Origin: Bog-532 sp963805255
Lineage (GTDB): Bacteria; Actinomycetota; Actinomycetes; Streptosporangiales; Streptosporangiaceae
Assembly (NCBI GenBank): GCA_963805255.1
Contig: CAWDTK010000011.1
Coordinates: 372,001-436,000 of the forward strand
DNA length: 64,000 nucleotides
Reading direction: 5' to 3'
Shown: positions 1 through 8,875 of the stretch, in pieces
Layout of the letters: each line of letters starts with the position of its first letter
Numbering within the stretch: position 1 is the stretch's first letter
Translations under genes and position numbers: made by a program
The notes under the pieces: model-generated
What the model saw: only the letters and a program-made list of their open reading frames with translations
What the model was told of the DNA's origin: nothing
Database searches by the model: none

Positions 1-246
1 CGTCCCGGAACGCGCTGACCCGCGGCCGCGCTCGGCGCCTTCCGCCGCATACCCGTCCGCGGGATAGCCGTCCGCGGGACAGCCGTCCGCGGGATAGGGG
101 CCGGCTCCGGGCGGGTAGCCGCCACGACGCGGATCGCCGGGGTACGGCTCGCCGCCGTACCTGTCACCCTCGCAGGCGTCCCCGTCGTAGCCCTCACCGG
201 GGGAATGCTGGTCCCCCTTGCCCCGGCCCGGCCGGAACCGGCTCAT
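1..246 (-). CDS. Hypothetical low-complexity protein, N-terminal part
   Basis: Open frame running off the left edge; 82 residues are visible, starting at ATG 246. An in-frame GTG at 270 is an alternative, and neither has a clear Shine-Dalgarno. The N-terminus is basic (MSRFRPGRGKG), then Gly/Tyr/Pro/Asp-rich with three tandem YPADG-type pentapeptides at residues about 58-72. This looks like a disordered N-terminal region of the kind seen ahead of actinobacterial membrane or secreted proteins, but the domain that would name it lies outside the window. Function unknown. Confidence 0.4.
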   Translation of the reverse strand, partial: MSRFRPGRGKGDQHSPGEGYDGDACEGDRYGGEPYPGDPRRGGYPPGAGPYPADGCPADGYPADGYAAEGAERGRGSARSGT

Positions 247-460
247 GGCGGGCCCGCCCGGGGCATGCACGAGACGGCCCCCGCGACCGCCGGGGCCACG
301 GGGACCCGTTCTCTCCGGGCGGAGACGGAGCCAAGACGCACCCACCCACGATCGCACTGCCAGGATTACAGCCGCAAGCCAAATCCCCAGGTCCGCCTGG
401 TGAAGGTGATCACAACGCGTAGCCCCGCTATCCGGTCGGCTGGCCCGGTCCGGGCGGCGC
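247..460. other. Intergenic, no gene seen
   Basis: About 210 bases between the partial left-edge gene and the F420 oxidoreductase stop. Frames here are low-complexity and lack ribosome binding sites. I see no RNA gene or hairpin. Confidence 0.4.
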
Positions 461-1390
461 TCAGACCTGCGGCATGACTTCGGAGGCGAGCAGTTCCAGG
501 TGCTCTAGGTCGCTGAGGTCGAGGACCTGCAGGTAGATCGTCTCGGCGCCGGCCCGCGCGTAGGTGCCGATGTTGTCGGCGATCTCGGCGGGCGTCCCGG
601 CCAGGTTGCCGGCGCGCAGGTCCTCCGGCCGCCGCCTGATGGCCGCGGCGCGCCGCGCCACCTCGGCGTCGTCCTTGCCGCAGCACACCGTCTTGGCCAC
701 CGAGAACCTGATCGAGGATGGGTCCCGCCCGGCCTCGGTACAGGCGTCCCGGACCCGGCCGAATGCCGCCGATGTGTCCGGCGGGCTCTTGAACGCGATG
801 TTGAACTCGTCCGCGTACCGGGCCGCCAGGCGCGGGGTGCGCCGCGGGCCGGCGCCGCCCAGGATGACGGGGGGCTTGGGCCGCTGGGCGGGCTTGGGCA
901 GCGCGGGTGAGTCCACCAGCTGGTAGTAGGTCCCGTCGAAGGAGAACATCCGCCCCTCCGGCGTCTCCCAGAGCCCGGTGATGACCGCGAGCTGCTCCTC
1001 GAACCGGTCGAATCGCTCCTTCAGGCCGGGAAATGGTATCCCGTATGCGGTGTGCTCTGCCTCGAACCACCCCGTGCCAAAGCCGAACTCGATCCGGCCG
1101 CCGCTCATCTGGTCTACCTGCGCCACCGAGATCGCCAGCGGCCCGGGCAGCCGGAAGGTGGCGGCCGTCACGAGCGTGCCGAGCCGGATGCGGCTGGTCT
1201 GCAGAGCCAGCCCGGCCAGCGTCACCCAGGAGTCCGTCGGGCCCGGCAGACCGAGATCATCGTCCATGGTGCGGTAGTGATCAGAGCGGAAGAACGCGTC
1301 GAAGCCCAGCCTCTCCGTAGCCGCCGCGACCCTGAGGAGGGTCGCGTAGTCCGCCCCGTACTGCGGTTCGGTGAAGATCCGGAGTCTCAT
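461..1390 (-). CDS. LLM class F420-dependent oxidoreductase
   Basis: 309-residue TIM-barrel flavin/F420 enzyme of the luciferase-like monooxygenase superfamily. The N-terminus MRLRIFTEPQ, the FFRSDHY segment near residue 35 and the SGGRIEFGFGTGW segment near residue 100 are typical of actinobacterial F420-dependent LLM proteins, as is VILGGAGPRRTPRLAARYAD in the second half. ATG 1390 is chosen because the longer open frame would overlap the upstream methyltransferase and adds an atypical Arg-rich leader. The gene follows the methyltransferase on the same strand after a 44-base gap. The substrate cannot be told from sequence. Length is normal for the family. Confidence 0.85.
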   Translation of the reverse strand: MRLRIFTEPQYGADYATLLRVAAATERLGFDAFFRSDHYRTMDDDLGLPGPTDSWVTLAGLALQTSRIRLGTLVTAATFRLPGPLAISVAQVDQMSGGRIEFGFGTGWFEAEHTAYGIPFPGLKERFDRFEEQLAVITGLWETPEGRMFSFDGTYYQLVDSPALPKPAQRPKPPVILGGAGPRRTPRLAARYADEFNIAFKSPPDTSAAFGRVRDACTEAGRDPSSIRFSVAKTVCCGKDDAEVARRAAAIRRRPEDLRAGNLAGTPAEIADNIGTYARAGAETIYLQVLDLSDLEHLELLASEVMPQV

Positions 1391-1434
1391 ATGTCCATCC
1401 AAGCACGCTGCCCGGCGGCGCCTTCCGGCACCGG

Positions 1435-2853
1435 TCAGCGGGACACCAGGGTGGCCACGCACTCGACGTGGTGGGTCATGGGGAACGCGTCGAACGCGCG
1501 CAGACCCGCCAGCCGCCAGCCGTTGCGCACGAACAGGGCGACGTCACGGGCGAGCGTGGCGGGGTCGCACGAGGCGTACGCGATACGCCGCTCGCCGGCC
1601 GCGCCGTCTTCGCGGCCGGGGGCGGGCCGGGCCAGGTACTCGATGACCGGCCGGGCCGCGCCGGCCCGGGGCGGGTCGAGCACGGCCAGCCGGGCGGCGG
1701 GCAGCCCGCGCGCGACGACGGCGGCCGCGTCGCCCTGGTACACGGTCGCCCAGGGTGTTTCGCGCAGGTTGCGGCGCGCGTCGCGGACGGCGGCCGTGCT
1801 GGCTTCTACGCCGGTCACCGTCCCGCCCGGACCGACGGCGTCCGCCAGCACCCCGGTGAACAGGCCCGCGCCGCAGTAAAGGTCGAGCGCCGAGTCGCCG
1901 GGCTGCGGCGCCAGCGCGTCCAGCACGGCGCGGGCCAGGGTGTCCGCGGCGGCCGGGTGCACCTGCCAGAACCCGGCCGCGCCGACCCGCCATGATCGCC
2001 CCGCCGCGCGCTGGCGCAGGTGTGAGTGCCCGCGCAGCACCCTGGTCCCGCCCGCGTGGGGCCGGTGATGGCCGGCCACCGCGAGCACCGATTCGGCCGT
2101 GGTCTGTTTCGATGCCGCCGAACCAGCCTGCCCCGAGACGATGACCGCGCGCTCGCCGTCTTCCGTGGCCACGACCGCCTCCACCGAGGTCACCCGCGGC
2201 CAGGGGTGTTCCGGCACGCCGAGGTCGCGGATGCCCGGGTGCGCGATCAGGCAGTCCGCGACGTCGATGACCTCGTGGGACCGGTGGGCACGCAGGCCGG
2301 CCACGCCGTCGTGGCGGACCGCGAACTTGACCCTGGTCCGCCAGCCGAGGCCCGGGGCGGCGGCTCCGCCCGCGTTCTTGTCCTCGTCACCGGGCGCGTC
2401 GCCGGGCAGGGCCTCGACGGTGACCGGCCGGTCGATCCCGGCGATGCGCCGGAGCTGCTGACGCACCACCGACGCCTTCAGCTCCCGCTGGGCAGGCAGG
2501 GACGCGTGCTGCCAGTCGCAGCCACCGCACTCACCTGGCCGCGCGTACGGGCACGGTGGCTCGACCCGGTCCGCGGACGGCGCCAGGATTTCGACGGCAT
2601 CGGCCCGCGCGAAACGGGAGGTGACCTCGGTGATCCTGACCCGGACGCGTTCACCCGGCAGGGCGTGCCGGACGAACACGACCGGGCCCGAGCCGTCCAG
2701 GCGGGCCACGCACCAGCCGCCGTGCGCTGCCTCGCCTGCCGCCAGCTCGATGACGTCTCCGGGGGTGAGCCGGACGCCGGAGCTGTCCGCGCCGCCCGAT
2801 ATAGTGACCGAAGTCACATCTTCAGATCGCATCCCGTTCTTCCGGTCTGACAC
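1435..2853 (-). CDS. TRAM-domain class I SAM-dependent RNA methyltransferase (RlmCD/RumA-like)
   Basis: 472 residues. An N-terminal TRAM domain (about 25-95) is followed by a cysteine cluster (CPYARPGECGGC, about 103-114) that matches Fe-S ligands of RumA-type uracil-C5 methyltransferases. The C-terminal Rossmann methyltransferase has LDLYCGAGLFTG (SAM binding), LDPPRAGA and the catalytic-loop Cys of YASCDPATLARD. The expected reaction is C5 methylation of uridine in 23S rRNA or tRNA. GTG 2853 is preferred because AGGGAAG lies about 5 bases upstream; ATG 2832 is possible. In many actinomycetes this gene sits beside the TrkA pair, as it does here in divergent orientation. Confidence 0.88.
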   Translation of the reverse strand: MSDRKNGMRSEDVTSVTISGGADSSGVRLTPGDVIELAAGEAAHGGWCVARLDGSGPVVFVRHALPGERVRVRITEVTSRFARADAVEILAPSADRVEPPCPYARPGECGGCDWQHASLPAQRELKASVVRQQLRRIAGIDRPVTVEALPGDAPGDEDKNAGGAAAPGLGWRTRVKFAVRHDGVAGLRAHRSHEVIDVADCLIAHPGIRDLGVPEHPWPRVTSVEAVVATEDGERAVIVSGQAGSAASKQTTAESVLAVAGHHRPHAGGTRVLRGHSHLRQRAAGRSWRVGAAGFWQVHPAAADTLARAVLDALAPQPGDSALDLYCGAGLFTGVLADAVGPGGTVTGVEASTAAVRDARRNLRETPWATVYQGDAAAVVARGLPAARLAVLDPPRAGAARPVIEYLARPAPGREDGAAGERRIAYASCDPATLARDVALFVRNGWRLAGLRAFDAFPMTHHVECVATLVSR

Positions 2854-3018
2854 TTATTCTTCCCTGCCGGTGCCGGCCGGCCCGACCATAATGCCGCAGG
2901 TGCGGCGGCCCTCCACCGGCCCGGAGCCCCGCGCCGCGGGGTTCACATCGGGCACGTGTCGCAATCACCGCCGCGAGGGCATAACTTTGGCGATGCGCTT
3001 CAACCTGGAAGGACGACC

Positions 3019-3684
3019 GTGCATATCGTGATCATGGGTTGCGGACGGGTCGGGTCGACGCTCGCCCATATTCTCGAGGACCGCGGCTACTCGGTCGCCG
3101 TCATCGACATGGATCCCGAGGCATTCCGGAAACTCCGCTCCTCGTTCAAGGGTAGCCGGGTCACCGGGGTGGGCTTCGATCGAGACGTGCTCATCCAGGC
3201 CGGCGTGGAGGAAGCAGATGCCTTCGCCGCCGTCAGCAGCGGTGACAACTCCAACATCATCGCCGCGCGCGTCGCGCGGGAGTCGTTCGGCATCGACCGG
3301 GTCGCCGCACGGATCTACGATCCCCGCCGCGCCGAGGTCTACCAGCGCCTTGGCATCCCGACGGTCGCGACGGTCCGCTGGACAGCCGACCAGATGCTGC
3401 GGAAGCTGCTCCCCGAGGGCGCCGAACCGCTCTGGCGCGATCCGACCGGCAAGATTGTGCTGGCCGAGGTGGCCTTCTCAGACCGGTGGCTCGGCGAGAA
3501 GATAAAAGCGATCGAGGTGACCACGGGTAACCGTATCGCCTTCATCGACCGGCTCGGCGAGGCCATGATCCCGGTCCCGGGCACGGTGCTGCAGGAAGGC
3601 GACGTGCTGCACGTGATCGCCCACGAAGACGAGCTGGACCGGATCTCCGAACTGTTCTCTACCGGGCCCGAGGGAGGCCGCTGA
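3019..3684 (+). CDS. TrkA-family potassium uptake regulatory protein (CeoB-like)
   Basis: 221 residues. The N-terminal RCK/TrkA-N Rossmann fold has the dinucleotide loop MGCGRVGSTLA at the start and an acidic end of strand 2 (IDMD). A TrkA-C domain occupies about residues 130-215. It is a cytoplasmic gating subunit of a Trk/Ktr-type K+ transporter that senses NAD(H) or nucleotides. GTG 3019 is chosen: AAGGA lies 5 bases upstream and the glycine-rich loop then begins six residues in. It overlaps the next trkA-like gene by the TGATG junction, so the two are translationally coupled. No transporter subunit gene is visible nearby. Confidence 0.9.
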   Translation: MHIVIMGCGRVGSTLAHILEDRGYSVAVIDMDPEAFRKLRSSFKGSRVTGVGFDRDVLIQAGVEEADAFAAVSSGDNSNIIAARVARESFGIDRVAARIYDPRRAEVYQRLGIPTVATVRWTADQMLRKLLPEGAEPLWRDPTGKIVLAEVAFSDRWLGEKIKAIEVTTGNRIAFIDRLGEAMIPVPGTVLQEGDVLHVIAHEDELDRISELFSTGPEGGR

Positions 3685-4343
3685 TGCGCGTCGCGATAGC
3701 CGGGGCCGGTGCGGTCGGCCGGTCCATCGCCCGGGAACTGCTGGAGAACGGGCACGAGGTACTGCTCATCGACCACTCAGCCAGGTCGATCAAGGCGGAC
3801 AGCCTGCCCGGCGCGGAGTGGCTGCTCGCGGACGCCTGTGAGATCAGCTCGCTGGACGAGGCCGCGCTGCACCGCTGCAACGTGGTGATCGCCGCCACGG
3901 GCGACAACAAGGTCAACCTGGTCGTGTCGCTGCTGGCCAAGACCGAGTACGGGGTGCCGCGCGTCGTCGCGCGGATCAACCACCCGAACAACGAGTGGCT
4001 GTTCAACGAGTCGTGGGGCGTGGACGTGGCGGTCTCGACTCCCCGGCTGCTGTCGGCACTGGTCGAGGAGGCGGTCAGCGTCGGCGATCTCGTCCGGCTG
4101 ATGACGTTCCGGCAGAGCGAGGCGAGCCTGGTCGAGCTGACCATGCCCGCCGACGCGCCGCTCGTCGGCCAGCGGTTCGGGGATATCGACTGGCCCGGCG
4201 ACACGGCGCTGGTGACGATCCTGCGCGAGGGCCGGGTCATCGTCCCGCAGCAGGACGATCTCCTGGAGGCCGGCGACGAGCTGCTCTTCGTCACGAGCCA
4301 GGACGTGGAGGACCAGCTCGCGTCGCTGCTTTCCAGCCGGTAA
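3684..4343 (+). CDS. TrkA-family potassium uptake regulatory protein (CeoC-like)
   Basis: 219 residues and the paralogous partner of the preceding gene, whose stop overlaps this start by one base. The Rossmann loop is AGAGAVGRSIAREL, followed by IDHS at the end of strand 2. The TrkA-C domain is in the last 75 residues. Paired ceoB/ceoC genes are the standard actinobacterial arrangement; the products probably form a mixed RCK ring on a K+ channel. Nothing unusual in sequence. In Streptomyces-type loci a DUF3159 membrane gene usually follows; it is absent here. Confidence 0.9.
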   Translation: MRVAIAGAGAVGRSIARELLENGHEVLLIDHSARSIKADSLPGAEWLLADACEISSLDEAALHRCNVVIAATGDNKVNLVVSLLAKTEYGVPRVVARINHPNNEWLFNESWGVDVAVSTPRLLSALVEEAVSVGDLVRLMTFRQSEASLVELTMPADAPLVGQRFGDIDWPGDTALVTILREGRVIVPQQDDLLEAGDELLFVTSQDVEDQLASLLSSR

Positions 4344-4389
4344 CGCGCGCCCGCGGCCAGGGTCAGGCGCGGACCGGTGGAACTCGCGC

Positions 4390-4752
4390 TCAGCTGGCGG
4401 CGCGGAGCCCCGATTCCCGGGCTCCGCCGGGCCCCGCGAACCTCAGCTCGTAGCGCGGGTTGAACATGGTGGCGCGGCCGCGACGGACGCCCAGCCGGCC
4501 CTCGGCCACGACCGTGCTGCCCGGCTCGATGCCGGGAATGCTCGCCCGGCCGAGCCATATGAGGTCGACGCGGCCAAGGGCAACGAGACCGGGGCCCGCG
4601 TGCAGCTCGACTTCCACCGCGGGCATCTCTCCGATCCGGTCGTGCCTGATCACCCGCACCGTGCCCGCTATCTGGACACGCGGTCGCTCGGTCTGGCTGT
4701 CCGCATGAACTATCCCCATGGAGGCACGCTGGCGAGGGCATGTTAACGCCAT
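4390..4752 (-). CDS. OB-fold nucleic acid-binding domain protein
   Basis: 120 residues, almost all a single OB-fold: VQIAGTVRVI opens the barrel, VDLIWLGRASIPGIEPG is the family hallmark, and MFNPRYELRF closes it. This is the small OB protein that sits between the trkA pair and DUF3710 genes across actinobacteria; its ligand is not established. ATG 4752 and ATG 4719 are both possible; neither has a good ribosome site. It is shorter at the N-terminus than the Streptomyces relatives I recall. It is 27 bases downstream of the DUF3710 stop on the same strand. Confidence 0.75.
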   Translation of the reverse strand: MALTCPRQRASMGIVHADSQTERPRVQIAGTVRVIRHDRIGEMPAVEVELHAGPGLVALGRVDLIWLGRASIPGIEPGSTVVAEGRLGVRRGRATMFNPRYELRFAGPGGARESGLRAAS

Positions 4753-4779
4753 GTAGCCGTGCGTTAATTCGGCGCACCC

Positions 4780-5631
4780 TCAGCGCGTTTCGGTGAACTC
4801 CGGCCCGCGCTGGAAGGGGTTCAGGTCCGTCCGGAACCGGTTTTCTTCCTCGGGTTCCGCGCCCGGACCGCCCGCCTGCTGCTGCTCGAGCGCCTGCTGC
4901 TGCTCGAGCGCCTGCTGCACCTCGGGCGGCAGCCGCAGCTCCAGCATGTCCCGCGGCGGCATCGGGTGGTCTCCCCGCACGACCACGATGTCGCTGAGCA
5001 GCTCCTCGAACGGCTCGACGGGCTCGGCGCCGGTGGCCGCCCCGCCGATGATCAGGCCGCGAAGCAGCCACCTCGGGCCGTCGACCCCGATGAACCGGAC
5101 GGGACGGGTCCCGGCGGACACGTTCCCGGGTTCCACCGGTACGTGCGCGAACACCTCGGTCCCGAACGGGCCCTCGGTATCCTGCGCGGCCGTGCCGGCT
5201 GAGGAGAGCTCTTCGGCGATCTCCTGCCGGACGTCCTGCCACAGTCCGCCGCTGCGCGGCGCCGCAAAGGCGTGCACCCGCAGCTCGCTCGTGCCGTTCT
5301 TCACCGTGATCCAGATGAATCGCTGCCCGTCCGTGGCCAGCTCAATCTGCTGCATGGGCGCGACCGGGACGAGGAGGCTGCCGAAGTCGGCGCGCTCCCG
5401 CTCCGGGTAGGCCTCATCGGCGTCCCAGGGGCCACCGCGCAGGCCGGGCGGCACCGGGCCGGACGGCACGGCCCCGGCCGCCCCGCCGACGCCGGCGCTG
5501 GCGGCGTCATCGTCCCATTCGCCTGTCTCATCGGGGTCTTCCCAGCCGCCGCCGGTGTACCCGGTGGCATCCGCCTCGGGGTAGCCCGGACTGGCCTGGT
5601 CCGCGTCCTCGCGCCGACGCCGACGGAACAC
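4780..5631 (-). CDS. DUF3710 domain-containing protein
   Basis: 283 residues. An acidic, low-complexity N-terminus (1-80) is followed by the DUF3710 core with LVPVAPMQQIEL, RFIGVDGPRWLLRG and VVVRGDHPMPPRDML. The C-terminal tail holds a duplicated ALEQQQ segment coded by two near-identical 18-base units. Start is GTG 5631 with AAGGAG about 8 bases upstream. The gene is downstream of dut on the same strand, a neighbourhood conserved in actinobacteria. Biochemical role unknown. Confidence 0.87.
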   Translation of the reverse strand: MFRRRRREDADQASPGYPEADATGYTGGGWEDPDETGEWDDDAASAGVGGAAGAVPSGPVPPGLRGGPWDADEAYPERERADFGSLLVPVAPMQQIELATDGQRFIWITVKNGTSELRVHAFAAPRSGGLWQDVRQEIAEELSSAGTAAQDTEGPFGTEVFAHVPVEPGNVSAGTRPVRFIGVDGPRWLLRGLIIGGAATGAEPVEPFEELLSDIVVVRGDHPMPPRDMLELRLPPEVQQALEQQQALEQQQAGGPGAEPEEENRFRTDLNPFQRGPEFTETR

Positions 5632-5658
5632 TACGCACGCTCCTTCTTCAATCCCGCT

Positions 5659-6264
5659 TCAATCCTGTATCAGGGGAGGCTTCCCCGCGGTGCCGGGGCC
5701 GCCCGCGATGTGCCTGAAAGTTTCGCCGGCCTGCCGGGGGATCGCCGTGCCTTGGGGAGTGCCCTCGTTGCGCCTTCGTAACGGATTCACGGTACTCGGG
5801 ACGCCGGCCGAATGGCCCCCGGTGGAGCCGAAGCCACCGTCTCCGCGGGCCGATCCGGGCAGCGAGCCGACCTCGTGAAACTGCACCCGTTCCACCCGCT
5901 GGACCACGAGCTGCGCGATCCGGTCACCGCGCCGGAAGCTGACCGGCTGCGAACGGTCGGTGTTGAGCAGCGTGACCTTTATCTCGCCGCGGTAGCCGGC
6001 GTCGACGGTGCCCGGCGCGTTCACGATCGTGACCCCGTGGCGCGCGGCCAGCCCCGAGCGCGGATGCACGAACGCCGCGTAACCGGCGGGCAGCGCGATG
6101 GCCACGCCGGTCGGGACCAGGGCGCGCTCCCCCGGCGCCAGGTCCACGTCCTCCGCCGCGAAAAGATCCGCGCCGGCGTCCCCCGGATGAGCGAAGGCGG
6201 GCAGCGGAAGGCCCGGGTCCAGGCGCTGGATCAGCACGTCGGCACCGTCGGCGGTTCGGTTCAT
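5659..6264 (-). CDS. dut: dUTP diphosphatase
   Basis: Homotrimeric dUTPase hydrolysing dUTP to dUMP and PPi, which keeps uracil out of DNA and supplies thymidylate synthesis. All five motifs are visible: motif 1 AHPGDAGADLFA, motif 2 PRSGLAARHG, motif 3 NAPGTVDAGYRGEIKV, motif 4 RGDRIAQLVVQ and motif 5 RGDGGFGSTGGH. About 50 residues continue past motif 5, longer than usual, with no recognisable domain. ATG 6264 is used because GAGGA lies 9 bases upstream; ATG 6270 and 6273 are alternatives. Confidence 0.93.
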   Translation of the reverse strand: MNRTADGADVLIQRLDPGLPLPAFAHPGDAGADLFAAEDVDLAPGERALVPTGVAIALPAGYAAFVHPRSGLAARHGVTIVNAPGTVDAGYRGEIKVTLLNTDRSQPVSFRRGDRIAQLVVQRVERVQFHEVGSLPGSARGDGGFGSTGGHSAGVPSTVNPLRRRNEGTPQGTAIPRQAGETFRHIAGGPGTAGKPPLIQD

Positions 6265-6339
6265 GGGCATCATTCCTCGCACGGCTGGCCGGGTCACGGC
6301 GCGCAGCATGATACTGCCAGCTCCTCACGCCCAGTGACC

Positions 6340-7702
6340 CTATCGCGGTCCCGGAGTGGCGGAGCCCGGATCGCCACGGACCAGGACCGGCCCGGCCTGG
6401 GGGTAGCGGCGCCGCAGTTCCGGTACCGCGCGCGTAATCGCCGCGGCCACCGGGACGGCCACCACGGCACCCGGGATACCGGCCACGATACCGCCCACCG
6501 CGAGCACCAGGATGATGGCGAGCGGATGCAGCCGGATAATGCGCCCGACGACCAGCGGCTGCAGCAGGTGGCTCTCCAGCTGGTTCTCCGCGACGAAGAT
6601 GCCGAGCAGGATGACCGCGAGGATCCACCCTTTCGTCGCCAGCGTGATCAGGATGACCACCGTCCCGGCGAACAAGATCCCCACGAGCGGGATGAACGCC
6701 GCGAGGAAGACCAGGACGGCCAGCGGCGCGACCAGCGGGACGCCCATGATCGTCAGCGCGGAGCCGATGACGACGCAGTGAATGGCCGCCACCAGCACCG
6801 TGCCCCGGACGTAGTACACGACGGCGTGCCAGGCCGCACGGCCGGCCCGGTTCGCCCGCTGGCTGCCTTCCGGCCCGAACGCGCTGGTCAGCCACGCCCA
6901 GATCCGCGGGCCGTCCTTGAGCAGGAAGAACGTCACGAAGAGCATGAGGACGATGCCGCCGAGGACCTCGAAGACGATCTGCCCGCCGGTCAGGACCGTG
7001 CCCGCCACCAGCGACTTGTGCTGGCCCAGGTAGGTCAGCAGCTTGTTCGAGGAGGTCTGCAGGCTCGTGGTCTTCAGGTGCAGCGGCGGGCCGGCCAGCC
7101 AGGTTTCGATCTGCCGTGAGGTGTGCCGGCCCTGCGTCACCAGGCCCTTGTATTCCGCCCGTACCCGGATCGTGACCAGGGTGATCGTGCCAGCCAGCGC
7201 GATGACCGCGCCGAGCAGGGTGCACCAGGTCGCGGCCAGCATCGGCAGGCCGGCGCGGTGCAGGCGCGCGGCGAGCGGCTGCAACAGCGCCGTCAGCAGC
7301 AGCGCGGCCGCGCACGGGATCACCACCAGCGCCAGCCAGGCCGGCCACGCGGTAGGCCAGGTAGAGCGCGATGCCGATGAACAGCAGCCGCCACGCCCAC
7401 CCGCCGGCGACCTGGAGCCAGCGCGGCACGATCCCCCCGGCCGCGCCCGGGGGCCCGGTCACGGGTTCATCCAGCGGGTACGGGCCTCCGGGAGCCGCGG
7501 CGCCGTTGGCCGCGGCGCCGCTGGCCGCGGCGCCGCTGGCCGCGGCGCCGGGGACGTCGCCGACGGCGGGCGGAAGCTGGGCGCCGGCGCGCTGTGGTTC
7601 CGCCGCCTTGCGGCGTTCCTCGGCGTTCCGGACACCGTCGCGGGCAGCCGTCAGCAACTGCCGCGCCCTCAGGCCAATGCCCCGTCCGGACCGCCCCGCC
7701 AT
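6340..7702 (-). CDS. AI-2E family transporter, reading frame broken near 7340
   Basis: Multi-pass AI-2E/PerM-family membrane protein. The first part, from ATG 7702, reads MAGRSGRG, an Ala-rich repeat and TM1 (LLFIGIALYLAYRVA). The rest continues one base out of phase from about 7340 (WLALVVIPCAAALLLTALL) to the stop at 6340, with the family segments FFLLKDGPRIW and LQPLVVGRIIRLHPL. Skipping one base near 7335-7350 joins the two halves into a normal-length protein. I read this as an assembly indel or a recent inactivating insertion. Substrate unknown; family members are putative exporters. Confidence 0.75.
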
Positions 7703-7731
7703 AGGGCCATCTAACCAACTACGGTTGACGC

Positions 7732-8217
7732 ATGCGTGATTACCGTGAACGGCTCACCGTACCGGCGGCATGGTGGATCCTCGCCGTGCCCGTGATCGTT
7801 CTGCTCGGCACGTACGGCATTTACGCGAACCTCAGCGGCCCAGTGGTGGTGATCATTTACGCCGTTTTCACCGTCGGCTGTGTCGCCGCGCTGCTGGGGT
7901 GGGGATCCGGGCTGATCGAGGTCGGCGACGGCGAGCTCCGGGCGGCCGGCGCCGCGCTGCCGCTGTCCCGGGTGACGGAGGTGCGGGCGCTGGACGCCAG
8001 GCAGGCCGAGGCGATGCGCGGCCCCCGGGCCGATCCCGCCGCGCACACGCTGATCCGGCCGTACCTGAAGACCGGCGTGTATATCGCGGTGCGCGATCCG
8101 GCCGGCCAGGTTCCGTACTGGCTGATCGGGACGCGACGGCCGGGTGAGCTGGCCGCCGCGATCGAGCGTGGCCGCCCGAAGGGCGCTCCCGCGGCCACCC
8201 AGGGTTCGGCGAGCTGA
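7732..8217 (+). CDS. DUF3093 domain-containing membrane protein
   Basis: 161 residues with two transmembrane helices at about 12-30 and 37-58, then a cytoplasmic domain with the DUF3093 hallmarks (YLKTGVYIAVRDPAGQVPYW, then IGTRRP). It is divergent from the AI-2E gene with a 29-base spacer. It belongs to the conserved dut/DUF4193 neighbourhood; function unknown. Its stop codon lies inside the first unit of a 24/25-base tandem repeat, so its last residues (QGSAS) are repeat-encoded. Confidence 0.88.
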   Translation: MRDYRERLTVPAAWWILAVPVIVLLGTYGIYANLSGPVVVIIYAVFTVGCVAALLGWGSGLIEVGDGELRAAGAALPLSRVTEVRALDARQAEAMRGPRADPAAHTLIRPYLKTGVYIAVRDPAGQVPYWLIGTRRPGELAAAIERGRPKGAPAATQGSAS

Positions 8218-8336
8218 GCCCGGGTATCCGCGGCGAGCTGAGCCCGGGTATCCGCCGGCGAGCTGAGCCCGGGTATCCGCGGCGAGCTGAGCCCGGGTAT
8301 CCGCCGGCGAGCTGAGCCCGGGTATCCGCGGCGAGC
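8207..8336. repeat. Tandem repeat, five 24/25-base units
   Basis: Five units of GCGAGCTGAGCCCGGG plus TATCCGC/CCG, with strictly alternating lengths of 24, 25, 24, 25 and 24 bases, followed by a partial sixth. The array begins inside the 3' end of the DUF3093 gene, and every unit carries that gene's TGA. No further coding is possible through it on the plus strand. Confidence 0.9.
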
Positions 8337-8413
8337 CGCGTGGGCGCCTGGCCGCACGTGGAATGGCCCACACGTGGAATGATCGGGCCATGGGGTTTGG
8401 AAGAAGCACTGGC

Positions 8414-8689
8414 ATGTCGGACCAGCGCGCAGATATGGCCACCCGCATTGCCGGGGGGATCGCCGCCTTCGCCGCGGCGTGGGTCGCCCGCAAGCTCATC
8501 GCGCTCGTGTGGACGCGGGCGACGGGTAAGGAGCCTCCCGTGCACCCGGAAGACGTCGAGGTCGGACTCAAAGAGGCGCTCGGCTGGGCCGTCGTGACCG
8601 GCGTGGCGATGGAAGCGGCGCGGCTGCTCGCGACGAGGGCCGCCACGAAACAGGTGCGCGCCTACCAGGACGGCCAGTCCGGCGACTGA
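8414..8689 (+). CDS. DUF4235 domain-containing membrane protein
   Basis: 91 residues. The DUF4235 pattern is clear: an N-terminal helix (AAFAAAWVARKLIALVW), the conserved TGKEPPVHPEDVEVGLKEAL linker, and a second helix ending LLATRAATK. ATG 8414 has GGAAGAA about 9 bases upstream; upstream ATGs at 8363 and 8390 would add up to 17 residues. Two predicted membrane segments. Function unknown, widespread in actinobacteria. Confidence 0.8.
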   Translation: MSDQRADMATRIAGGIAAFAAAWVARKLIALVWTRATGKEPPVHPEDVEVGLKEALGWAVVTGVAMEAARLLATRAATKQVRAYQDGQSGD

Positions 8690-8764
8690 TCCCGCCGCCC
8701 TGGTAGGGGCCGCGGGGCGGAAACCAGAACCGGCACGAGCGGGGGCGCGGCGGCGGACCGCAGG

Positions 8765-8828
8765 CGCTCCCGGCGTCGGGCGCTCCCGGCGTCGGGCGCT
8801 CCCGGCGTCGGGCGCTCCCGGCGTCGGG
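8765..8828. repeat. Tandem repeat, four 16-base units
   Basis: Four identical copies of CGCTCCCGGCGTCGGG, just upstream of the converging DUF4193 stop. It does not form a convincing terminator; no coding role is apparent. Confidence 0.88.
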
Positions 8829-8875
8829 CCTCATTTGCCCCGCGGGCAGGCGCAGCGACTGACGAGTAGGTGCCG

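Noticed and set aside
34..110. Short GGGATAGCCGTCCGC repeats at left edge as a mobile element end
   Set aside because: They are in-frame YPADG codons of the partial gene.
3659..5242. 527-residue minus-strand frame over the trkA and DUF3710 region
   Set aside because: Arg/Gly/Ala composition and overlap with well-supported genes show a shadow frame caused by GC content.
6120..6330. Second dut start further upstream (ATG 6309)
   Set aside because: Adds an atypical leader and no ribosome site; the 6264 start fits the family.
8217..8340. CRISPR array
   Set aside because: Units are contiguous tandem copies without unique spacers and there are no cas genes.
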